From positions 3,100,001 through 3,164,000 of the forward strand of contig WLWP01000001.1 of the NCBI GenBank assembly GCA_012103505.1: a stretch of DNA of 64,000 nucleotides, read 5' to 3'. This stretch comes from Pseudomonadales bacterium (GTDB lineage: Bacteria; Pseudomonadota; Gammaproteobacteria; Pseudomonadales; Azotimanducaceae). The stretch's first letter is position 1, and each line of letters starts with the position of its first letter. Of the stretch, positions 25,389 through 32,415 are shown in pieces. The notes below the pieces were generated by a model, which was not told where the DNA came from, did no database searches, and worked only from the letters and a program-made list of their open reading frames with translations. A program made the translations under genes and the position numbers.

Positions 25389-26441
25389 TCAAGCAGCAGA
25401 CGCTGCCAGCATCTCCTTGATCGGCGAACGACCGTTATCGAACCGCTCACCAAAACTAGCTGATCGAACACGCTTCTGATATTCCTGAAGTTGGCGACGC
25501 CGAATCGCAATCAACTTATTTACGCCTTCATCGTACTGATCTTTGCCACCCCCTAAGAGAATCGCGAGGGATTCTGAGCTTTCGGCTTGTGCCCCTGCGG
25601 GGTTCTGGCTGCCAGCAAGAATTTGGCGTTCCGCTTCGTCGAGATAACAATCAATCTCCTCCCGCCGTTCCGGCGCCGTTTCTGACATGTAGCGCATGTG
25701 CATGACACCAAAGGCAACATGTCGCGCTTCGTCCTGTGCGCACAAGCGATACATTGCTTTCTCGGCATCGTTGTAGGCCATGAGTTCACCCATGCGGAAG
25801 ATGGTGAGCACCGCGCCTTCGCCAGATATGTGTAGGCGCGAGGACATTTCTGTGAAATCACGTGCAAGATCGATGCTACCGACGACACCTGCCGTACCAC
25901 CGGTCGCCCCCATCAGGCCACCACCGTTCGCGAGCGCACGCTTGCGGAAAACATCCATGTGGCGCGCTTCGTCCATTACTTGGGCTAGCAGAACGTTGCG
26001 TGGTTCGAAAAAATCGGGTGTCGTTTGGGCAATCCAGCGCGCTGGGACATCTCCTGCAACAAACTCGACCTCCGTTAGAAACGTCGCTAACTGGCACTCA
26101 GCTTGCTCGATGTCATCTGGCAGAGGTTCTATGGTATCCCATGGGACATCTGTCGCAGAACTCCACTGGCGTTGTAGGGCTTCTTCGTAGAGGAACGAGG
26201 CATTTTCCAACCAGATCTCATGCTTACTCCGTACAGAGTAACCACCAATACGATAAGAATCGGGTCGCGCACCCGCACCCCTTGGGCGTCCTGTCATGTT
26301 GTCGCTCTCATCCGGCACATCGCCGTAAGCGCCAACTTGGATGTCGGCGAGCGTCAGCCCTTGCTTGCTTGGTTCTGCGTTCGCACCCCAACTACCCTGT
26401 TGGTCCATCCAATCGAGCTGCATGTCCAATACCGGTTCCAT
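25389..26441 (-). CDS. Ferritin-like diiron protein, probable oxygenase catalytic subunit
   Basis: A 350-aa helical protein with a ferritin-like diiron signature. Helix 2 is MDEARHMDVF (Glu158, His161) and helix 4 is QDEARHVAFG (Glu238, His241). A Glu about 30 residues before each fits helices 1 and 3 (Glu124 or Glu126, and Glu208). The ATG at 26441 has an exceptionally good AGGAGGT Shine-Dalgarno at 26452-26446. It heads a compact operon of an inactive paralogue, two SCP2-like proteins and a zinc ribbon. The motifs suggest O2-dependent oxidation of an organic substrate. I cannot place it in AurF, PaaA, BMM or desaturase families by eye. Confidence 0.82.
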   Translation of the reverse strand: MEPVLDMQLDWMDQQGSWGANAEPSKQGLTLADIQVGAYGDVPDESDNMTGRPRGAGARPDSYRIGGYSVRSKHEIWLENASFLYEEALQRQWSSATDVPWDTIEPLPDDIEQAECQLATFLTEVEFVAGDVPARWIAQTTPDFFEPRNVLLAQVMDEARHMDVFRKRALANGGGLMGATGGTAGVVGSIDLARDFTEMSSRLHISGEGAVLTIFRMGELMAYNDAEKAMYRLCAQDEARHVAFGVMHMRYMSETAPERREEIDCYLDEAERQILAGSQNPAGAQAESSESLAILLGGGKDQYDEGVNKLIAIRRRQLQEYQKRVRSASFGERFDNGRSPIKEMLAASAA

Positions 26442-26536
26442 GCCTACCTCCTGGTGTTTGATTCTCAAATCCAACCCGTTGTATAGCCGATTTGGTGGAT
26501 TTTCTCCACCTAGAAAAGCTTAGCGGGCAGCAAGAC

Positions 26537-28834
26537 CTACTTGGCGGCTTGTATCGCTCGCCATACAGATTCTGAATTCAGTGGCATATCGATCTTCGTA
26601 ACACCCAGTGGGCGTAGTGCATCAAGCACCGCGTTTACAATCGCGGGTGGCGCTCCACACGCACCCCCTTCGCCAATTCCTTTCACACCGAGTTCGTTGT
26701 TGGGATCGAGCACCTCATTGAAACTCACTTCGATATCCGGCATGTGCGATGCGCGTGGCATCGTGTAGTCCATCAGCGTACCCGTGATCAACTGACTGTC
26801 GTCGTCATAAACCGCGTGTTCGTAGATTGCTTGGCCAATTCCCATCACGACCCCGCCATGAACTTGACCCGCAGCAAGCAGCGGATTGATGACCCGACCG
26901 CAGTCGTCCACAGCCGTATACCGTGCAACTTCAATAACGCCAGTTTCAGGATCAACCTCAACTTCGGCAACATGACAGCCGTTGGGAAACGTAAACCCAC
27001 CGCCTCGATTGTAACGATGGGTCAGACTAAGCCCTTTGCCACCAAACTGTGGATCATGCGCGGCGATCGCAACCTGGGCCAAAGTAACAGTCGATTCATT
27101 GACCTCGCTTGAGAAAATACCTTCTGCGTAAGCTACGTTGGTGCGCTCGCTTTGTAAGAGTTCAGCTGCCACGTCGGTGGCTTCAGCGAGTACGCCGACC
27201 CAGGCTTGTTTCACCGCGACGCCACCCATTTGCGATGAACGGGAACCACCCGTACCGCCGCCAAATTGAACCGTTTCTGTGTCGCCTTGGATAATATTGA
27301 TCTTCTCGAAATCTATCCCCATCGCTTCGCTTAAGATCTGCGAATAAGTGGTGCGATGTCCTTGCCCATGACTGTAGGTACCGACAACCACATCCACGCC
27401 ACCATCTTCACGCAGTGTTATCTGGGCTTCTTCCTCAGGTCCACCACCACTTGATTCCACGTAGTAACCAATACCACGGCCCCGGACTAAACCGTTTTCA
27501 CTGCTGCCAACTTGGCGTTTCTCAAAGCCCGCCCAATCGGCAGCGTGCAACCCCTTATCAAGCGTCTCTGAGAATTCACCACAGGTCAGATCCACGCCCG
27601 ATGGCATTTGATACGGCATCTCGGCTGGTGTCACAAAATTTCGTTTGCGAAGCTCAACACTATCCAGCCCTATTTGTAGCGCCGCCTCTTCGAGCAGTCT
27701 TTCCATGACATAACACGCCTCCGGACGACCGGCACCTCGATAGGCTGCCACTGGCATCGTGTTAGTAAATACAGGTCGCACAGAATGGTGCAGGTGTGGC
27801 ACGCGATAGACTGTACCGACAATGCGTCCGCCAGCCATCGTGGGCACGAACGGACCGACCGCACTGCAGTAAGCACCTAGATTCGCAATCGTTTCCACGC
27901 GAACAGCTTGCAGCTTTCCATCCGCATCAAACCCGCCAATAACTGTGGTCAAGTTGTCTCGACCGTGGGAGTCGGCTAGAAACATTTCTGCTCGGGTACT
28001 CGAATACTTAACAGGACGACCGAGCGCTTTGGCTGCGACCAGGCAGATAGCTGCCTCAGGATGGACCTCGCCACGGACGCCAAATCCACCGCCGGTATCG
28101 AGTGAAACTACTCGAACTTCTTCAGGATCAACTTTTAATAGAGCCCCGGCGAGCACGCCCTTTTGCGCAACGGCACCCTGGCTTGGGTTGTACAGCTTGT
28201 ATTGACCCTCTTCGTACACACCAACTGACGCCCGAGGTTCCAATGGGCTTGGGACCATACGATTGTTGACTAAGTCAACTTCGACCACATGGTGTGAGCT
28301 GGCGAGACCTTCATCGACTGTAATCGCGTCGCCAATCTGGTAATGCACACACAAATTCGATCCGTGCTCAGGATGGATCACAGGCGTATCTGGATCTAGC
28401 GCGAGTGCAGGAAGAGGATTTGCCGGGATGTCTTTGACATCGAGCTGGATAAGCTCACATGCGTTGTCTGCCGCTTCGACGCTTTCAGCCACAACTACGG
28501 CGATTGGCTGACCAACAAATGCTACCTTGTCTTCCGCCAGGAGTGCACGGCGAGGAATAAATGCCGGGTTGCCATCAGCATCCTTTAACACCGCTCGACA
28601 GGGCATACTGCCAAGTCCTGTTAGATCCTTGGATGTATATACGGCCAAAACACCTTCAGCAGTAGCCGCCTGGGCAACGTCCAATTGCACAATACTGCCA
28701 TGCGCAAACGGCGATCTTAAGACGCGTAAATAGGCTTGATTGGGAAGATTGACATCATCGGTGAATTCCCCAGCCCCCGTGACAAGACGCGGATCTTCCT
28801 TCCGGGGCACACTCTGCCCAACCCCAAACTTCAC
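26537..28834 (-). CDS. Xanthine dehydrogenase-family molybdopterin-binding large subunit
   Basis: A 765-aa molybdenum hydroxylase large subunit. It begins VPRKEDPRLVTGAGEFTDD. The active-loop motif is AYRGAGRPEACY, the form-II type rather than the AYRCSFR of true CO dehydrogenase. Further moco contacts are visible as GTYSHGQGHRTTYSQI, FGGGTGGSRSSQMGG and, near the C-terminus, GVKGIGEGGACGAPPAI with the catalytic Glu (GEGG). It probably hydroxylates an aldehyde or N-heterocycle. The partner [2Fe-2S] small and FAD medium subunits are not encoded in this window. GTG start; the stop of the FAH gene lies 9 bp upstream, so they are cotranscribed. Confidence 0.93.
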   Translation of the reverse strand: MKFGVGQSVPRKEDPRLVTGAGEFTDDVNLPNQAYLRVLRSPFAHGSIVQLDVAQAATAEGVLAVYTSKDLTGLGSMPCRAVLKDADGNPAFIPRRALLAEDKVAFVGQPIAVVVAESVEAADNACELIQLDVKDIPANPLPALALDPDTPVIHPEHGSNLCVHYQIGDAITVDEGLASSHHVVEVDLVNNRMVPSPLEPRASVGVYEEGQYKLYNPSQGAVAQKGVLAGALLKVDPEEVRVVSLDTGGGFGVRGEVHPEAAICLVAAKALGRPVKYSSTRAEMFLADSHGRDNLTTVIGGFDADGKLQAVRVETIANLGAYCSAVGPFVPTMAGGRIVGTVYRVPHLHHSVRPVFTNTMPVAAYRGAGRPEACYVMERLLEEAALQIGLDSVELRKRNFVTPAEMPYQMPSGVDLTCGEFSETLDKGLHAADWAGFEKRQVGSSENGLVRGRGIGYYVESSGGGPEEEAQITLREDGGVDVVVGTYSHGQGHRTTYSQILSEAMGIDFEKINIIQGDTETVQFGGGTGGSRSSQMGGVAVKQAWVGVLAEATDVAAELLQSERTNVAYAEGIFSSEVNESTVTLAQVAIAAHDPQFGGKGLSLTHRYNRGGGFTFPNGCHVAEVEVDPETGVIEVARYTAVDDCGRVINPLLAAGQVHGGVVMGIGQAIYEHAVYDDDSQLITGTLMDYTMPRASHMPDIEVSFNEVLDPNNELGVKGIGEGGACGAPPAIVNAVLDALRPLGVTKIDMPLNSESVWRAIQAAK

Positions 28835-28843
28835 AAAAGCCGC

Positions 28844-29692
28844 CTAGCGTTCAGCAATTATCGGATTAACAAGCTTGCCAATCGGCGTGACCTCTATCTC
28901 GATCTGATCGCCATCCTGCATAAAGACCGGCGGTGTTCGAGCAGCACCAACGCCACCTGGCGTCCCTGTCACGATGACATCGCCAGGTTCTAATTCGATC
29001 CAAGTCGAGCAAAACTCAATTAGCTCTTCGAAGCCATGGACCATCAAGGCTGCAGTCGCGTTTTGCATCACCTCGCCATTAAGCCGAGTCGTGAGTTCCA
29101 TTAGCGAGAGATCGCCAATTTCGTCTTTCGTCATCATCCAGGGACCAAAGCCACCGGTGGCAGCAAAGTTTTTTCCAGGAGTGAACTGACTGGTGTGGCG
29201 TTGGTACTCGCGCACACTGCCATCGTTATAGATGCCAAATCCGACCACATGGTCTAGCGCATCAGCTTGGGAGATACGTCGCCCGCCCTTGCCAATGATC
29301 ATGGCAATTTCGCCTTCAAAATCGAGTGAGTCTGACTCCGGTGGCTTGAGCATCGGTTGATTGTGGGCAACCTGTGCGGCTGCAAACCGAGCGAAAATAG
29401 TAGGGACGCCTTCGCCCCCTCTGCCGGTTTCCTCTTGGTGCGCTTTGTAGTTTAGTCCCACACACAGAATCTTCTTAGGATCCGTTATCGTTGGCGCGTA
29501 CGTGATGCCCTCTAGCGGGAGATCAGCCACATCTCCACACTGGTCTGGCAGTGTTGCTAGTGCATCTGCCGCAATCACCTCGCGTAGAGTCGCGTACTCC
29601 GTTCGAGCACCGACATCGACCACACCCGCGCCGTCACTGGTCACATAGCCAAACGACACTGCACCATCGCGCTCAAAAGATAACCAACGCAT
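28844..29692 (-). CDS. Fumarylacetoacetate hydrolase (FAH) family protein
   Basis: A 282-aa FAH-fold enzyme. ILCVGLNYKAHQEETG and SLDFEGEIAMIIGKGGRRI hold the metal-ligand Glu residues (E-x-E pattern with a later Asp). GYNIYNDGS-like VVGFGIYNDGSVREYQ and the C-terminal GDVIVTGTPGGVGAAR loop are family signatures. Members hydrolyse or decarboxylate diketo acids such as acylpyruvates and 2-oxo-hept-3-ene-dioates from ring cleavage. It starts 45 bp after the alcohol dehydrogenase gene (AGGGGAAGGT before ATG) and precedes the Mo-hydroxylase, so it likely acts late in a cyclic-compound pathway. Confidence 0.92.
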   Translation of the reverse strand: MRWLSFERDGAVSFGYVTSDGAGVVDVGARTEYATLREVIAADALATLPDQCGDVADLPLEGITYAPTITDPKKILCVGLNYKAHQEETGRGGEGVPTIFARFAAAQVAHNQPMLKPPESDSLDFEGEIAMIIGKGGRRISQADALDHVVGFGIYNDGSVREYQRHTSQFTPGKNFAATGGFGPWMMTKDEIGDLSLMELTTRLNGEVMQNATAALMVHGFEELIEFCSTWIELEPGDVIVTGTPGGVGAARTPPVFMQDGDQIEIEVTPIGKLVNPIIAER

Positions 29693-29737
29693 ACCTTCCC
29701 CTGAAAGATTCTTGTTTTTCTACTTCCAGCGCTGCTG

Positions 29738-30820
29738 TCAATCAAAAATGATGACGCTACGCGCAAGCTCCCCAGTTTCTAATGCAGCCATACCTTCGTT
29801 GATATCCGAGAGCTTAATGCGATTGGACACCATATCGTCCAGGTGCAATCGTCCCTGCAGGTAGAAGTCGACAAATCTTGGCATATCAACACGAAATCGA
29901 TTGGACCCCATCATTGACCCTTGGATCTTTTTCTCCATCAAAAAATCAGGACCATGTAGCGAAACCATGTCACCTGGAGGGATCATGCCGATCACTGTGG
30001 CAGTACCACCGTTGCGTAGCATGTTGAAGGCTTGTTCTGCAGTAACTTTCAGACCAATCGCTTCGAACGAGTAATGCACACCACCGCCAGACAGCTCCTT
30101 CACTTGCTCAACAGCGTCACCAGAACCGCCGTTCACGACATCGGTTGCACCAAATTTTCGGGCGAGTTCAAGTTTTGAATCCACCATATCCACAGCGATG
30201 ATACGAGCTGCTCCGGCGATCGCAGCGCCATTAATAGCTGAGAGACCAATACCACCACAGCCGATAACCGCGACTGTCGAACCAGGTTCAACCCCCGCTG
30301 TATGGATGACCGAACCAACGCCCGTGGTCACACCGCAACCAATAAGCGCGGCTCTATCCATCGGCATGTCTTCACGTATTTTCACAACGGCGTGTTCGTG
30401 CACCAACATTTGCTCGGCGAACGATCCAAGCTGAGCGAACTGCGTGAGCGGCGCCTCGTTGTGCGACAGTCGCGGCTCATCTTCTTTGCTGCGATTGGTC
30501 TCTGGCTCTTGGCACAAAGACATGTGGCCAGTTAGGCACTTCTCACAATGACCGCAAAAAACAGACAAACAAGTAATGACATGATCACCAGGCTTCACGT
30601 AGTGGACATCAGAACCAACAGCTTCAACCACACCAGCGCTTTCATGGCCTAACACCATCGGTACTTGGCCAGGATACGTGCCGTTGTAGAAATGCATGTC
30701 GCTGTGGCAGATACCTGCGGCTTTGGTGTTTACCAATACTTCTCGCGGTCCTGGCTTGGAGATTTGAATCTCCTCAATTTCCATCGGTACATTCACTTCG
30801 CGAAACACTGCTGCTTTCAT
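29738..30820 (-). CDS. Zinc-dependent alcohol dehydrogenase (MDR)
   Basis: A 360-aa medium-chain dehydrogenase. Catalytic zinc ligands are in AGICHSDMHF and VLGHESAG, with a structural zinc loop CGHCEKCLTGHMSLC. The Rossmann motif is AVIGCGGIGLSAINGA, followed by AVDMVDSKLELA with the Asp that favours NAD. The shape is closest to class III / NDMA-dependent-like alcohol dehydrogenases, including the insert (ETNRSKEDEPRL) after the structural zinc loop. It is the first gene of a string ADH, FAH, Mo-hydroxylase; GAGGGGAG precedes the ATG. Substrate: probably an alcohol formed by the upstream oxygenase (inference). Confidence 0.93.
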   Translation of the reverse strand: MKAAVFREVNVPMEIEEIQISKPGPREVLVNTKAAGICHSDMHFYNGTYPGQVPMVLGHESAGVVEAVGSDVHYVKPGDHVITCLSVFCGHCEKCLTGHMSLCQEPETNRSKEDEPRLSHNEAPLTQFAQLGSFAEQMLVHEHAVVKIREDMPMDRAALIGCGVTTGVGSVIHTAGVEPGSTVAVIGCGGIGLSAINGAAIAGAARIIAVDMVDSKLELARKFGATDVVNGGSGDAVEQVKELSGGGVHYSFEAIGLKVTAEQAFNMLRNGGTATVIGMIPPGDMVSLHGPDFLMEKKIQGSMMGSNRFRVDMPRFVDFYLQGRLHLDDMVSNRIKLSDINEGMAALETGELARSVIIFD

Positions 30821-30892
30821 GGTCTCCCCTCAATTTTCTTGTAGCGTTTGATGGACCGAACACTACCACAATCTTAAATCGCGATGCATCGC

Positions 30893-31897
30893 TCAGGCGA
30901 GCTCACCTTGGACAATCTGCTCTGCCGTTTGTATCGCTGCTACCAACCCACGCGGATTGGCAATTCCCTGACCGGCTATATCGAACGCCGTGCCGTGATC
31001 CACCGACGTGCGCACGAACGGAATCCCTAAAGTCGCCGTCGTTGACTCATGGAAGTTGTGGACCTTGATCGCAATGTGGCCTTGGTCATGATAGAGCGCG
31101 AGCACCACATCAAATTCACCGTTGATCGCACGCGTAAAGACAGAGTCTGCTGGAATCGGACCCGTGGCTTTTATACCCTGCGCAGAAGCTTGCGTGACTG
31201 CCGGGAGCAATTCTTCTATCTCTTCTCGGCCTAGGATGCCGCCTTCGCCACCGTGGGGATTTAACGCGGCAACCGCAATCCGTGGATCAGGTAAGCCCCA
31301 AGTTGAAAGCGTTTCGTGCACCAGGGTGAGTTTTTCTAGCGCCGTGTCTTGCGTGACATACTGCGCTGCTTGGATGAGAGACTTATGCGTAGAGAGATGG
31401 GCGACTCGAAGTCCAGGAGTCATGAGCATCGTTGCAGTCCATTGCGCACCGGTGAGTCTGGCTAGAATTTCTTGATGGCCTAAATCATCAACGTAGCCTG
31501 CGGCATGAATCGCTTCTTTATTCAGCGGACAGGTAACCATGGCACTGGTCTCTCCTGCCATACATGCCCGCGCCGCCCACTCAACAGACTGAACCGCTAT
31601 ACCGCCGCAGGTTGCTTGCACCGATCCATATCGGAAATCATCTGGCTTAGCGACACCAATATCGTAAAGAGCCATAGGTAGATTCTGACTTTGCATATCA
31701 TCTGGATGTGAGACTCCTGGTAGCTCGGGCAACGTGACACCGGCACTGAGCGCACCCGCCTCTAAACTCCAGCGACTGCCAACAAATAGCCACGGCGTCT
31801 GCAGCTCCTCAGAGCTCGCAGCTTGATCCAGTACCTTGGCCGCCACTTCGGGTCCGATGCCAGCAGGGTCACCGAGCGTGATCGCTATCGGCTGCAT
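30893..31897 (-). CDS. PdxA-family dehydrogenase, probably PdxA2-like
   Basis: A 334-aa protein with the PdxA fold. ITLGDPAGIGPEV starts the protein. MVTCPLNKEAIHAAG, LSTHKSL and LNPHGGEGG are substrate/zinc regions, with His in LGHQE, YHDQGHIAIK and RTSVDHGTAFDIAG. The YHDQGHI(A)IK form, rather than YHDQGLPVLK of vitamin B6 PdxA, points to the PdxA2 group. Those oxidise four-carbon phosphorylated acids or act in aromatic catabolism. It has no pdx, ksgA or apaH neighbour, supporting a catabolic role. Strong GGGAGGTGACGAG precedes the ATG. A true pdxA role is not excluded. Confidence 0.85.
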   Translation of the reverse strand: MQPIAITLGDPAGIGPEVAAKVLDQAASSEELQTPWLFVGSRWSLEAGALSAGVTLPELPGVSHPDDMQSQNLPMALYDIGVAKPDDFRYGSVQATCGGIAVQSVEWAARACMAGETSAMVTCPLNKEAIHAAGYVDDLGHQEILARLTGAQWTATMLMTPGLRVAHLSTHKSLIQAAQYVTQDTALEKLTLVHETLSTWGLPDPRIAVAALNPHGGEGGILGREEIEELLPAVTQASAQGIKATGPIPADSVFTRAINGEFDVVLALYHDQGHIAIKVHNFHESTTATLGIPFVRTSVDHGTAFDIAGQGIANPRGLVAAIQTAEQIVQGELA

Positions 31898-31983
31898 CTC
31901 GTCACCTCCCTTCTCTAGTTAACTACCTGAACTGTATCCAACAAACCGTGCCAATAGCTGAAGTTTGACTCATTACTTTTATT

Positions 31984-32150
31984 CTTGCCTCAACCCGCAT
32001 AGAACTTGCCTCAACCAAACATAGAACTTGCCTCAACCAAACTAGAACTTGCCTCAACCAAACTAGAACTTGCCTCAACCAAACTAGAACTTGCCTCAAC
32101 CAAACATTGAACTTGCCCCAACCCACATAGATCTTGCCCCAACCCGCATA
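31984..32150. repeat. Eight-copy 21-22 bp direct-repeat array (iteron-like)
   Basis: Units start at 31984, 32005, 32027, 32048, 32069, 32090, 32112 and 32133, spaced 21, 22, 21, 21, 21, 22, 21 bp, close to two helical turns. The plus-strand consensus begins CTTGCCTCAACCAAAC and continues A(T)TAGAA. Each unit contains TTG-N3-CAA (TTGCCTCAA, or TTGCCCCAA in the last two). The three central copies are identical; the outer copies end in CCGCAT or CCACAT. There is no unique spacer, so it is not CRISPR. Mixed 21/22 lengths break any reading frame, so it is a DNA-level structure. It lies between the pdxA-like gene and a LexA-type palindrome. Confidence 0.9.
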
Positions 32151-32173
32151 ACTGTATATATATACAGTTATGC
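32146..32173. promoter_or_regulatory. Perfect 28-bp palindrome containing a consensus LexA box
   Basis: The palindrome is perfect over 28 bp, with arms GCATAACTGTATAT and their complement. Its core CTGTATATATATACAG equals the classical gammaproteobacterial LexA (SOS) operator. The right arm contains the ATG of the small CxxC protein gene at 32170, so bound LexA would cover the start region. The left arm fuses with the last unit of the direct-repeat array. SOS control of the plus-strand gene, of a transcript running leftward through the repeats, or of both, is inferred from position only. Confidence 0.8.
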
Positions 32174-32406
32174 AAACTCTGTCAGATCTACTCGAGTGTT
32201 TCCAACTCTACGCCGTTTGTGAGCCGTGCCAAAGGGTTGAGGGGGTGGACCTTCCGACCCTCGTCAAAAGCGAGGGTGGTGACTATCCGATCGATCGGGT
32301 GCGGATGCGTTTGTACTGCAAATCCTGTCAGCAACGCAGTCAAGCATTGCGCATCGTCTATGTGGGTCCCGACGGCAAGGCTGCGTCGTTTCGCTATGCG
32401 CGATAA
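32170..32406 (+). CDS. Small CxxC zinc-finger-like protein, putatively SOS-controlled
   Basis: A 78-aa protein with two CxxC knuckles, Cys17/Cys20 (VCEPC) and Cys50/Cys53 (YCKSC), separated by a VDLPTL-G-DYPIDRVRMRL segment. This resembles small zinc-ribbon proteins of unknown function common in proteobacteria. No signal peptide. The ATG is embedded in the right arm of the LexA-type palindrome and has no recognisable Shine-Dalgarno, so it may be leaderless or weakly translated. A downstream start would lose the first CxxC, so 32170 is kept. It converges with ribBX, leaving 9 bp. Function unknown. Confidence 0.7.
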   Translation: MQTLSDLLECFQLYAVCEPCQRVEGVDLPTLVKSEGGDYPIDRVRMRLYCKSCQQRSQALRIVYVGPDGKAASFRYAR

Positions 32407-32415
32407 CTGTCCGAC

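Noticed and set aside
25389..26441. Assignment of the ferritin-like protein to AurF, PaaA or bacterial multicomponent monooxygenase
   Set aside because: Only the ExxH motifs are shared; the surrounding sequence and gene partners do not match any of these by eye.
25862..26461. 199-codon plus-strand reading frame
   Set aside because: It is antisense to the diiron ferritin-like gene, is Pro/Arg/His/Ser-rich as expected for a shadow frame, and has no ribosome-binding site.
26537..28834. Carbon monoxide dehydrogenase (coxL)
   Set aside because: The active-site loop is AYRGAGR, not the AYRCSFR of form I CO dehydrogenase, and coxS/coxM are absent.
31923..32126. A minus-strand 67-codon reading frame with a repeated VWLRQVL heptapeptide next to the LexA-type box, which looked like an SOS-induced membrane toxin
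   Set aside because: The frame is only open because three consecutive units are 21 bp; the 22-bp units shift the frame, the start is a GTG without a Shine-Dalgarno, and the conservation is at DNA level.
31984..32150. CRISPR-like array
   Set aside because: Units of 21-22 bp are directly abutting with no unique spacers and no cas genes are present.
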